A stretch of DNA of 31,510 nt from positions 1 through 31,510 of the forward strand of contig JBBRNO010000071.1 of assembly GCA_038230275.1 (NCBI GenBank). The letters are read 5' to 3'. The notes under the pieces were generated by a model. It was not told the DNA's origin. It saw only the letters and a list, made by a program, of their open reading frames with translations, and searched no databases. Position 1 is the first letter of the stretch. The number at the start of each line of letters is the position of its first letter. The position numbers and the translations under genes are program-made. This DNA is from JANXXV01 sp038230275. GTDB lineage: Bacteria > Acidobacteriota > Terriglobia > Bryobacterales > Bryobacteraceae. This document shows, in pieces, positions 15,322-23,472 of this stretch.

Positions 15322-16350
15322 TCACTTACCCACCAGCTCACGATAAAGACGCACGACAGCCTTCACGTTCTCATCGCCGCCAGTGCCGTGCACCGCGCGG
15401 GTCAGTTTCCCCGATAAGCGCCGTTCAATGGCTGTTTCCAAAGCTTCTTCGTCACACGCAGGAATCAGATCGCACCCACCGGGACGCATGCCATTGTTCG
15501 ACGCAATCACCGGAGTGCCCAAGTGCAGCGCCTCGCGCACCGAAATCGAATCGCCATCGTAATGCGTGGTCCGCAGCAGCACATCGCATTGCTGAATGGC
15601 ACGCAGCGTCGACGCATGAGCTACATCTCCGGCCAGCAAAATGTCTTTCCCGTAAGGCTTCGAAGCAATCATCGTCCGCAGTTCAGCTTCCATGCTGCCT
15701 GACCCAATGATCAGCAAGCCCACTCCTGGAAACTGTTCCAGCACGTCGATCTGCAATTCCAAATCGTACTCCGGCTCCAGCAATCCCACCGTCAGCAAGA
15801 CGTGCTGGTGGGAATTGAAGAACTGCTGCACCGGCTCCGGCATCGGTGTGTCTTCCGGAGGCGCAGCCAGCGAGTGCGGCCAAATCATCCGCACCCTTGA
15901 CGGGGAGGCGCCGCAGCGGACGAAGAACTTTTCGATCTCCGTGTTCACCGCAATCAAACGGTCGAAACGCCGGAATACAAATCCCGCGAAGCTGCGCGGA
16001 CCGAGTTCCAAACCTTCGGCCGACGCCGGAAATCCACCCGAATGAAATGTCAAAACAGCCTTGGCGCCCGGCATGTTCGCGCAGAGCAAAGCGAGTCCAA
16101 GCAACCGGCCTGTCAGGTTGCCGCCGATGTGCAAATGCACCACGTCGTACTGTAGATGGATCAGCAGTTGCAGCAGTTCTTTGGCGTTGTGGGGATAGTA
16201 GACATCATCCGCATCGGGTTGCCGGTGCCTGGTCAAATTGATCACCGGCGCCGTCGATCCCTGTTGCAAGAGGTAATTCCGGATCGCCACCAGGTTCGTC
16301 TGCACTCCCCCGTGCGGCGGCGGATAAGGTCCAAGTTGAAGCACTCTCAT
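15322..16350 (-). CDS. Glycosyltransferase family 4
   Basis: A 342-residue GT-B glycosyltransferase. The N-terminal loop 'LQLGPYPPPHGGVQTNLVAI' is typical of GT4 members in exopolysaccharide clusters. The C-terminal domain shows 'VLLTVGLLEPEYDLELQIDVL', 'LLIIGSGSMEAEL' and 'LLRTTHYDGDSISVREALHLGTPVIAS'. In the last, the EX7E pair reads D-x7-E, so the first acidic residue is Asp instead of Glu; activity may still be retained. It starts at ATG 16350, 3 nt after the bi-domain oxidoreductase stop, and is the last gene of the five-gene minus-strand operon. It faces the tannase gene with only 8 bp between the stops. Donor sugar unknown. Confidence 0.88.
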   Translation of the reverse strand: MRVLQLGPYPPPHGGVQTNLVAIRNYLLQQGSTAPVINLTRHRQPDADDVYYPHNAKELLQLLIHLQYDVVHLHIGGNLTGRLLGLALLCANMPGAKAVLTFHSGGFPASAEGLELGPRSFAGFVFRRFDRLIAVNTEIEKFFVRCGASPSRVRMIWPHSLAAPPEDTPMPEPVQQFFNSHQHVLLTVGLLEPEYDLELQIDVLEQFPGVGLLIIGSGSMEAELRTMIASKPYGKDILLAGDVAHASTLRAIQQCDVLLRTTHYDGDSISVREALHLGTPVIASNNGMRPGGCDLIPACDEEALETAIERRLSGKLTRAVHGTGGDENVKAVVRLYRELVGK

Positions 16351-16353
16351 TCG

Positions 16354-18504
16354 CTAGTCCAGGTTGATCGCGCAAGGGGCAAGCGTCCGTGCCGATTCCA
16401 TCATGCGCAAGCAGCCGATGGTGGCGCGCGCTCCATCCAGCACCGTAACCTCTGACGCTTTCCCCGCGCGGATACCGCTGATGAAGGCGGTCATCTGTTC
16501 CGTATAGCCCTTGTCCGCGAACCATTTGGAACTGGTGCGCCTCAGGCCGCCCGCAATTGTCAGTTGTTTGAAGTCCTCCGTCATAGCACCCACGCCCTGC
16601 GCGAAGACTTCTACGCGTTCCCCGCCCGATGTCTTGCTGCCCACCGTGCAGTACGTCAGATTCGCGATGGAACCATCCGCGAAGCGAAAACACGCAGCCA
16701 GATTATTCTCGCCGATCGGGTCCTTCTTGTCCGTTGGCAGGGAGTACGCGGAGACGGACACTGGCTCTGATTCCAACATCCAATAAACCAGATCCACGAA
16801 GTGACACGCCTCTCCTAGAATGGCTCCGCCTATGGCCGGGTCCGCCATCCAGTAAGCGCCGGAGATCCCCGGCGAATTCACGCGCATATTCACCACCGCT
16901 GCACTGCTGCGGCGGCTCAACTGCTTCTTCACTTCCACATAGTACGGAGCGTAGCGCCTGTTGAACCCCACACAAAGCTGCTTGCCTGACTCCGCCACGG
17001 CGCGCCGCAGATCGGCGCACTCTGCATCGGTCAACGCCATGGGCTTCTCTACAAAGACGTGCTTGCCCGCCCGCAGCGCCGCCACCGCCTGTGGTGCATG
17101 GTCCTGATTGCGGCTCACAATCAGCACGATGTCGATGGAGGGATCTTTCAGAATCTCGTCATATTCCGAGCAGCAGTAAGCCGCACCGAAGCGAGCACCA
17201 TAACTTTTACCGCGCACGCCGCTGGCCGAGTAAACCGCGTGCAGCACCACGCCGTCGATCTTCTGCAGATTCGGCAGATGCTCCCAACGCGCCAGATTAC
17301 CCGCACCCACCAGCGCCACACGTAATGGATTGCCTTCCTTCGCCGGGCCAATCGAAACTTTCCGGACAGGTGCAAACGCAGGCGGATTCTCCGCGGCCGC
17401 TGGATACTTCAACAGCACCGCCAGACTTCCGGAAGCCGGATTCAGAATCGTCTCGTACGCCTCGGTTGCTTGTTCCAGCGCCAGGGAATGAGTAACAAGC
17501 GGTTGCACCTGCACGCGCCCCGTGCCCAGCAACCGGAGGAACTCAGCCATGTTGCGGTTCTCCGTCCATCGCACATAAGCGATTGGGTAATCCATCCCTT
17601 TCTTCTCATAAAGGGGATCGTAACTGCCCGGACCATAGGCACGCGACATGAAGAGCTGAATCTCCTTCATGTACATCTCGCCCCACGGGAAACTCATTTC
17701 CACTGCGCCCACTACCACAATCCGCCCACGATCCCGGCAGATTTGCAGCGCCTGTTGACAAGGCCCGGCCGACTTCGCCGCAGCCGCCACAATCACGCAA
17801 TCCACGCCCCGTCCATTCGTAAGCGCGTTCACCGATTCGCGGACTGCCCCATCGCCTAACATGCCGTGCTCAGCACCCATCGACTTCGCCAACTGAATGC
17901 GATCCGCCTTCAGATCGATCGCCACCACTACCCCGCCCTGCACCCGCACCAACTGGCTGGTGAGTTGCCCCACAAGCCCCTGCCCAATCACAGCCACCGT
18001 CTCTCCCATCCCGATGTTTGCGATGCGCACCGCATTCATCGCGATGCTGCCCAGCGTGGCAAAGCACGCGTGCTCAAACGGCACTTCATCAGGGACTTTC
18101 GCCACCAGATTCCTACCGGTCAGAATGGTTTCGCCGTGGCCCGTACCCTCACCTCCGTAGGCCACACGGTCGCCCACTTCCAGGTCGGTCACGGTGGAGT
18201 GTTTCTCCGCTATCACGCCGGCCCCCGAATATCCCAGCACTGCGTATTCGCTAAACTTCGCGTGCACTTCACGAATAGTACTAACGGGTCCGGCATTCTT
18301 CATCACATCCCACACCTTCTTGATGTGCGACGGATTATCCGCCACCTCTTTCATCAGGCTGTCGGTGTGGATGCTGGCAGTCTCGGTCCCGCTGCTGATC
18401 AGCGAATAGGACGGACGCACCAGCACGTGATGCGGAATGACCACTGGGTCGGGAACATCCTCCACAATGATATGTTTCAAACCCTTTCGGATAACTTGTT
18501 TCAT
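16354..18504 (-). CDS. Bi-domain oxidoreductase (MDR + Gfo/Idh/MocA)
   Basis: A 716-residue fusion of two dehydrogenases. Residues 1 to about 370 are a medium-chain dehydrogenase/reductase with Rossmann motif 'VIGQGLVGQL' (172-181). The usual zinc-ligand Cys is replaced by Ser in 'SLISSGTE' and no four-Cys structural zinc lobe is present, so it is probably not a classical zinc alcohol dehydrogenase. Residues about 395-716 are a Gfo/Idh/MocA enzyme with 'VALVGAGNLAR' (396-405), 'EKP' (486-488) and 'GEACHFVDLVYWM' (564-576). These fusions are recurrent in exopolysaccharide loci and are presumed to modify nucleotide or lipid-linked sugars. ATG 18504 is chosen for its ATGA overlap with the upstream stop; an earlier in-frame start at 18567 lies inside that gene and precedes the conserved N-terminus. 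Substrate unknown. Confidence 0.88.
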   Translation of the reverse strand: MKQVIRKGLKHIIVEDVPDPVVIPHHVLVRPSYSLISSGTETASIHTDSLMKEVADNPSHIKKVWDVMKNAGPVSTIREVHAKFSEYAVLGYSGAGVIAEKHSTVTDLEVGDRVAYGGEGTGHGETILTGRNLVAKVPDEVPFEHACFATLGSIAMNAVRIANIGMGETVAVIGQGLVGQLTSQLVRVQGGVVVAIDLKADRIQLAKSMGAEHGMLGDGAVRESVNALTNGRGVDCVIVAAAAKSAGPCQQALQICRDRGRIVVVGAVEMSFPWGEMYMKEIQLFMSRAYGPGSYDPLYEKKGMDYPIAYVRWTENRNMAEFLRLLGTGRVQVQPLVTHSLALEQATEAYETILNPASGSLAVLLKYPAAAENPPAFAPVRKVSIGPAKEGNPLRVALVGAGNLARWEHLPNLQKIDGVVLHAVYSASGVRGKSYGARFGAAYCCSEYDEILKDPSIDIVLIVSRNQDHAPQAVAALRAGKHVFVEKPMALTDAECADLRRAVAESGKQLCVGFNRRYAPYYVEVKKQLSRRSSAAVVNMRVNSPGISGAYWMADPAIGGAILGEACHFVDLVYWMLESEPVSVSAYSLPTDKKDPIGENNLAACFRFADGSIANLTYCTVGSKTSGGERVEVFAQGVGAMTEDFKQLTIAGGLRRTSSKWFADKGYTEQMTAFISGIRAGKASEVTVLDGARATIGCLRMMESARTLAPCAINLD

Positions 18505-19670
18505 GGTTGATTGAGAACTGGATGGTTGACCGGGAGACGGGACGATTCGTAAGCCGGAATCACCCAATCCAAATATTGCCGCGGGTCCCCCGTCTTGCCC
18601 GCCGCAGCCGCACGCACCAAGTTGTACATCTCCCTGGCCGTCACATAGTGCAGCACATACTGGAAGCCATCATTGTAGCGTCTTTCCAGATACGTCAGCC
18701 CCCGGTCCAGATGCCCGCCCAACCACTCTTCCATATCCTCATCGGTACTTGCGCCGTGGCCATGGATTTTGACGAACACCCAGTCCGGACGCCCCTGCAC
18801 GTGAACATTTGCTTTCACCCAAAGGTCTACGCGGCGCTCGTCAATCGGATCAGCCATGTGGACGTTGCCGTCTTCAATTCCTATGAACAGCTTCCGTGGA
18901 CTGAGCGTGGGGAAGAGCATCAGCGGACCTTCGATCAGCACCAAGGCTTCCTGGTTCACCGGTTGCCCGGCACGCAGCGGTCTTCCTGAGTCATACGATT
19001 TCGGCCGGTCGTCGTCCACCGCTTCAAAGATGCTGTTTACCAGGCGCGGTTGCGATTCGTGAAAGATGCTGGGGAATGTATAGTCCGCAAAGCAGCCCAG
19101 ACCGCGCAGCAGGTCTAACTCGCGATTCGCTCCGCAGGTATCGGGCTGGTTACTGTTGTCCAGGCTCCAGTTCCCGTGGATAAACCCGAAGTGCGTCTGG
19201 CCATCCACGGTCTTCAGGAAATGGAACTTCTGGAAATACTCTACCGCTGCCGCGAATTTCCTGGCCGTTGATTCCTGCGTGTCGCTGCCGTGGTGATAGT
19301 GCAATTCCACCTCGCCGTTGCCACCTGCCACCAGCCGCTGCAGCGATTCCATGTTCCTGTCTATCGGCTGCTCTCCCGGATAAAACCAACTGTGCCGCGG
19401 TTTGCGTCCACTGCTGTCGCGGTGCTTGGCCGCCAGCTTCGGATACTCCGACTCCCAGCGTTGCATGCGGTCGAATCGTTCGCCAGGCTCGAAGTGGTCG
19501 GCGAACATGACAAACAAATGAACCGGCTTTGTTCCGTTGTCGCTTGCCTGAATGCGACTCTGAACATAGCCAGGCAGCCAGATGTAGAGTTGCCGGTCAT
19601 AGCAGCGATACGCAAACGCCAGAGAATATAGAACCAGGGCAAAGATCGTAAATCGGAACAAGGCTCGCAT
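18501..19670 (-). CDS. DHFEP-motif protein, deacetylase-like, membrane-anchored
   Basis: A 389-residue protein with an N-terminal hydrophobic segment (about 5-20) serving as signal anchor. The rest is soluble and presumably periplasmic. Striking conserved-looking motifs are 'FADHFEPG' (D58, H59, E61), 'HSWFYPGEQ' (93-101), 'ELHYHHGSD' (H124, H126, H127), 'FGFIHGNWSLDNS' (H165) and 'VKIHGHGAS' near 290. Asp plus clustered His suggests a metal site like that of NodB-type polysaccharide deacetylases, but I cannot assign the family firmly. I prefer ATG 19670 over the GTG at 19676. It follows the Dpm1-like gene by under 20 bp and overlaps the bi-domain oxidoreductase by 4 bp, so it belongs to the same sugar-assembly operon. 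A glycoside hydrolase role is an alternative. Confidence 0.65.
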   Translation of the reverse strand: MRALFRFTIFALVLYSLAFAYRCYDRQLYIWLPGYVQSRIQASDNGTKPVHLFVMFADHFEPGERFDRMQRWESEYPKLAAKHRDSSGRKPRHSWFYPGEQPIDRNMESLQRLVAGGNGEVELHYHHGSDTQESTARKFAAAVEYFQKFHFLKTVDGQTHFGFIHGNWSLDNSNQPDTCGANRELDLLRGLGCFADYTFPSIFHESQPRLVNSIFEAVDDDRPKSYDSGRPLRAGQPVNQEALVLIEGPLMLFPTLSPRKLFIGIEDGNVHMADPIDERRVDLWVKANVHVQGRPDWVFVKIHGHGASTDEDMEEWLGGHLDRGLTYLERRYNDGFQYVLHYVTAREMYNLVRAAAAGKTGDPRQYLDWVIPAYESSRLPVNHPVLNQP

Positions 19671-19688
19671 GGCCACTCGCTAACGCGG

Positions 19689-20429
19689 TCACGGCACCCT
19701 TTCGACAAGAGCGGGGGCTTGGGTGCGGGTCCGGGTAAAGCGAAGTTTTACCACACCCCAAAGCGCTTCCACAATAATCGGGAATGCAATCTTCGATTTG
19801 CCCAGATTGCGCTCATAAAAGATGATTGGAATCTCGGCGATCTGCAAGTTTAGTTTGTGGGCTCGATATGTTGTTTCTATCTGAAACAGATAACCGTTAG
19901 AAAATACGCGGTCGAGACCAATCGACACCAGTGACTGCCGGCGCCAACATTTGAACCCCCCCGTGGCGTCGGAAAATTTCATCCCCGTCACAATCTGCAC
20001 ATACTTGGTGGCAAGTTTGCTAAGTATCAGACGTTTGAAATCCCAATTCACCACGTTGATACCATTGAGATAGCGCGAACCCAGCACCATGTCGTTCGAC
20101 TCGATGGTTTTCAGAAAATCAGGCAAATACGAAGGGCTATGCGACAGATCGCAGTCCATCTGCAGGATAATGTCATAGTCCATCTTGAGCACGTGTTTGA
20201 AGGCGGCTACGTAGGCGCGGCCCAAGCCTTCCTTCTGCTCGCGATGCAGCACGAAGACTTCCCCGGGGAATTTTCGCGTTAGATCGTCGGCGATATCGCC
20301 GGTTCCGTCGGGAGAATTATCGTCGGCAATCAGGATGTGAATATTGCCTGGCTGTTGACGGACTAATGAAACGAGGTTCTCTAGATTCTCCCGTTCGTTG
20401 TACGTTGGCACCACCACAATTGACTTCAT
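19689..20429 (-). CDS. Polyprenyl-phosphate mannose synthase-like GT2
   Basis: A 246-residue GT2 of the Dpm1 type. It shows 'VVPTYNERENLENLV' (7-21), 'IADDNSPDGTGD' (34-45), the metal-binding DxD in 'LQMDCDLSH' (D92, D94), 'GSRYLNG', 'DATGGFKCWRR' and 'YLFQIE'. The C-terminus has no clear transmembrane pair, so it is the soluble bacterial form. The enzyme transfers a sugar, usually mannose from GDP-mannose, to polyprenyl phosphate at the inner membrane face. The product is the donor for GT39/ArnT-type membrane transferases, and one such gene overlaps it upstream by 4 bp while three others lie nearby. Glucose as the transferred sugar is possible. Confidence 0.88.
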   Translation of the reverse strand: MKSIVVVPTYNERENLENLVSLVRQQPGNIHILIADDNSPDGTGDIADDLTRKFPGEVFVLHREQKEGLGRAYVAAFKHVLKMDYDIILQMDCDLSHSPSYLPDFLKTIESNDMVLGSRYLNGINVVNWDFKRLILSKLATKYVQIVTGMKFSDATGGFKCWRRQSLVSIGLDRVFSNGYLFQIETTYRAHKLNLQIAEIPIIFYERNLGKSKIAFPIIVEALWGVVKLRFTRTRTQAPALVERVP

Positions 20430-21958
20430 TTACTCGCGGAACTCCTGGCTTCCAAACTCCTCCGGCTGTAGATCTTGTAAGCTCCCCGGTCCAAAACCAA
20501 CTGGAAGTCACGCCCCATCATAGCGGTGACGTAGCGGTAGGCGGGCGGGTCCTGTTGTTCAAGCAGCGGAATCCATTCCTCATAGCGGTTCTTATCGATA
20601 ACCACGAAGTCCGGCTTCTTGCCACTGCGGAAGCCGAGCCTGTAATCGTCAACGACATTTGCATCGAATCCCAGCTGAAAGGCGAGTTCTGAACTGCCAA
20701 AAATCAACTGCGACGGCGACGCGTGCTGTTTCAAAAAGCCGGTCGTCGGCAAATACGCATTTTGATAAGGATTCTGCGAGATGCGGTGCCCGATGGCGCC
20801 AAGTTGAACGACCGCAACCGTCAAAACCGTTGCCATCAAAAGCCAGTGCGGCAGAGTGCGCCGCTCCCAGCACCAGGAAACCCAAACCGCAAAAATGACG
20901 ATGAGGAAAATTACGAAGTGGATCAGATAAAAGAAGTGAACCTCCCTGTCGACAAACATCCAGGTACCGAAACAGACGGCGCAAAGCAGTAAGAGAGCCC
21001 GATAGCCCTTGTGATTCCGAATCTCCGGATTCGCCCAGGCTCCTACGAAACCGGCTGCGTATGCAAGCAAGATTACAATCTTGAGATGGCTGAACCCCTT
21101 CGTATCCGGAGCAAGCCCGAACATGTAAAGGTAGCGGTCCATGATTTGCAGCCGAACCATCTCCAGCGGGGAGGAGGCGGAGAGAAAACGACCCGCCGCA
21201 TTGCCGCCGAACTGCGCCAGGAACAACGGGAGGTCTTTCATGATATAAAGCCCCCAGCCTACGGCGCCTGCCAAGTACGGCACGGCGGCGAGAGCAATGT
21301 AGGAAAGCCGGAGCCGGCTTCGATCATAGTAGATCGTCAGGAACAAGAGGCCGGCGAATGCGCCGATACCCATTGGATGGCTGAGCCCCGCCGCCACTAC
21401 CAGCGCCTGGCTCACCAGTAAAGCCAAGGGGAAAGTGCGAGTTCGCAAGAAAAGGTAGGAGGCGAAAGCGGCTTGCCCCAACGCGGCGCACATCATATCC
21501 ATGCGGCCGACTGAAGCGGTCCATTGAAATGTGAAGTCGATGCTCAGCAAGGCGACCGCCAACGTCGCGGCGCGCCGGTCCCCCGATAGTATTTTGATCG
21601 TGGTATAGCAAGACGCTAAAGCAATCAGCCCCAGGGCAACCGAGTAGAGGCGCAAGGAAAATAACCCGAAACCAGTAATCTCATACCAGGCAGCTTGCGT
21701 GAGGGGGTAAAGGGGTACAATCCAGTACGTATACCTGTCGATGCCGGCGATCCGATTGAGGCGAAAGTCGGAGGTGGGGTCCAGCACCGACGTTCCAAAA
21801 GTGCCCTTGGTAATGAGATTCAGCGCCGGACTGGAAAACCACGCCTCATCGCACCAAGGCAATATGGTCCGGAGTCCGCCAACGGCGAGCAAAAGATACA
21901 AGCCAATGATGCAACAAAGAATGGATTGATGTCGGAGATTCGTCAAAAAGCCTGCCAT
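20426..21958 (-). CDS. GT39/ArnT-like membrane glycosyltransferase (paralogue A)
   Basis: A 510-residue polytopic membrane protein of the GT-C fold. The first external loop after transmembrane segment 1 carries the acidic pair 'CDEAWFSSPAL', the catalytic hallmark of the dolichyl-phosphate-mannose-protein mannosyltransferase/ArnT family. Many hydrophobic helices follow to about residue 400, then a soluble C-terminal domain ('LGFDANVVDDYRLGF', 'FVVIDKNRYEEW'). It should transfer a polyprenyl-phosphate-linked sugar to a periplasmic acceptor. It overlaps the Dpm1-like gene by 4 bp, which probably makes its donor. The gene at 23473-24993 is clearly related over its whole length. Its start codon is 19 bp from a divergent GT39 gene, with a symmetric -10-like site between. 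Confidence 0.85.
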   Translation of the reverse strand: MAGFLTNLRHQSILCCIIGLYLLLAVGGLRTILPWCDEAWFSSPALNLITKGTFGTSVLDPTSDFRLNRIAGIDRYTYWIVPLYPLTQAAWYEITGFGLFSLRLYSVALGLIALASCYTTIKILSGDRRAATLAVALLSIDFTFQWTASVGRMDMMCAALGQAAFASYLFLRTRTFPLALLVSQALVVAAGLSHPMGIGAFAGLLFLTIYYDRSRLRLSYIALAAVPYLAGAVGWGLYIMKDLPLFLAQFGGNAAGRFLSASSPLEMVRLQIMDRYLYMFGLAPDTKGFSHLKIVILLAYAAGFVGAWANPEIRNHKGYRALLLLCAVCFGTWMFVDREVHFFYLIHFVIFLIVIFAVWVSWCWERRTLPHWLLMATVLTVAVVQLGAIGHRISQNPYQNAYLPTTGFLKQHASPSQLIFGSSELAFQLGFDANVVDDYRLGFRSGKKPDFVVIDKNRYEEWIPLLEQQDPPAYRYVTAMMGRDFQLVLDRGAYKIYSRRSLEARSSASK

Positions 21959-21963
21959 GGACT

Positions 21964-21971
21964 AGTATACT
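21964..21971. promoter_or_regulatory. Symmetric -10-like element for two divergent, possibly leaderless genes
   Basis: AGTATACT is its own reverse complement, so TATACT (4 of 6 matches to TATAAT) reads in both directions. On the + strand it ends 6 nt before the ATG at 21978; on the - strand it ends 5 nt before the ATG at 21958. Both predicted transcription starts fall at or within a base or two of the start codons. -35 elements are weak (at most 3 of 6). Confidence 0.5.
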
Positions 21972-21977
21972 GTCGCA

Positions 21978-23465
21978 ATGGACGATTCCACCCCAACCAT
22001 CAAATCAAGTGCACCGCTGCAGTGGTATATCTGGGCTGCTTGGGTATTGGTCATAATCCGCCTTTGGATCCAGCCGATGAGTTCCAGTTTCTGGCTGGAT
22101 GAAACGGGTACGTTCGTCCTTGTGCAAGGCACGTTTTCCGAGATGCTGGAAAAGTGCGCGCGGTGGGTGGGGCAACCCACTTTCTTCATTGCCATCGTTT
22201 GGCCGTTCGCCCAACTGCCGGGACCCAGAGAAGTCATCTTGCGCCTGCCGTCGTTCCTCGGGTTGGCTGTCGCAACTGTCCTCGTCTACCGAATTGGAAA
22301 ACGCTTGCCCGGAAGCGAATCCGCCGGCACTGCGGCATTGATCTTCGCGACGATCGCTTCCTACTATGCCTGCGATGCACGGCCATACGCGCTTGGGTTA
22401 ATGGCCGCCAGCGGAGCGATTCTGATGTTGATTCGCTGGCTGGATAAGGGTAAGTTCATCGATGCGATTGGCTACGCCTGCTTCGCCGCCCTCACTGTCT
22501 ATTTCCATTTTCTGTTTTCGGTGATGTTCTTCGTACAGGCCGTCTACATCGGTTTGCGGTTTTGGAGAGACCGCCGGCCCTCTCCCGCCACACTGATAAC
22601 GGCGATAGCGCTAATTTTGGCGCTGTTACTGCCGCTCGCCCGCCGCTTTGTTCAGGTGATGTCTGCCCGGGGTTCCTTTAATTTCATTCGCAAACCGCGG
22701 CTTGCTTCGATTGTGCTCGATACGTTTCCGGAGTTCTTGTACGCGTTCCTAGTGTTTGGATTCCTGCTTGTGATTCTGCTTTGCTCCGAAGTGAAATTCT
22801 CACGGCCGCGCATCATTCAACCGGAAGTCTGGATGCTGCTGCTGTGGGCCCTGGTGCCCCCCGTCGCCCTTTACGTCATCTCGTATGTAAGTCCCACCAG
22901 TCTACTGCTCCCGCGTTATTTTTCGGTTGCTCTACCGGGCCTTGCGCTCTCAGTGGCCTGGGTCTTCTCCTCATTTGGACCCGCGCCGGTCCGTGTGATT
23001 CTGGTACTGACGTTGGTTGCCGGGGCGATTCTGGATCGTGGCGGATCCCTGCGAAACGTGCGGCACGCCAACGATTATTGGCGCGAAGCGATGGCCGTAG
23101 TGAAACAGCAAACGGATGCTGCTTCGATGCCGGTTCTGGTCCGCAGTGACTTCATCGAATCGGCTGACCCAGCGATTTTCACCGACCCGGGGCAGGCGGA
23201 CTTCCTGCTTGCTCCGCAGATTGCCTACCCGGGTGGAGGCGTCACCATACCGATTCCCATTCATGCGGAGGCATGGTCTTTCCAGCGCTTGGACTCGATA
23301 GTCGATCAAGTCCTTTTGAAAGGAGACCGATTTCTGTTGGTCGGCTCGAAACTCGACGAAGGGTACCAGAATTGGCTCAAAGGCCGGCTCCACTCGGAGG
23401 GATTTGCGGGCCGTCCCCTGGGTAAGTTCGGAACGGTGGTGGTGTTCCTGTTCGAAAGGAAATAA
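21978..23465 (+). CDS. GT39/ArnT-like membrane glycosyltransferase
   Basis: A 495-residue polytopic protein. After the first transmembrane segment comes the GT-C acidic pair in 'FWLDETGTF' (near residue 40), then 'LRLPSFLGLA' and 'YACDARPYALGL', text typical of glycosyltransferase family 39 proteins. The last 100 or so residues are hydrophilic. It is more distant from the two flanking minus-strand paralogues than they are from each other. It is expected to use a polyprenyl-phosphate sugar outside the membrane. The start at ATG 21978 precedes the first membrane helix; the next Met lies after that helix. No Shine-Dalgarno exists in the 19-bp gap. It converges on the next gene with a 7-bp gap and no visible terminator. 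Confidence 0.83.
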   Translation: MDDSTPTIKSSAPLQWYIWAAWVLVIIRLWIQPMSSSFWLDETGTFVLVQGTFSEMLEKCARWVGQPTFFIAIVWPFAQLPGPREVILRLPSFLGLAVATVLVYRIGKRLPGSESAGTAALIFATIASYYACDARPYALGLMAASGAILMLIRWLDKGKFIDAIGYACFAALTVYFHFLFSVMFFVQAVYIGLRFWRDRRPSPATLITAIALILALLLPLARRFVQVMSARGSFNFIRKPRLASIVLDTFPEFLYAFLVFGFLLVILLCSEVKFSRPRIIQPEVWMLLLWALVPPVALYVISYVSPTSLLLPRYFSVALPGLALSVAWVFSSFGPAPVRVILVLTLVAGAILDRGGSLRNVRHANDYWREAMAVVKQQTDAASMPVLVRSDFIESADPAIFTDPGQADFLLAPQIAYPGGGVTIPIPIHAEAWSFQRLDSIVDQVLLKGDRFLLVGSKLDEGYQNWLKGRLHSEGFAGRPLGKFGTVVVFLFERK

Positions 23466-23472
23466 TCTCCGG

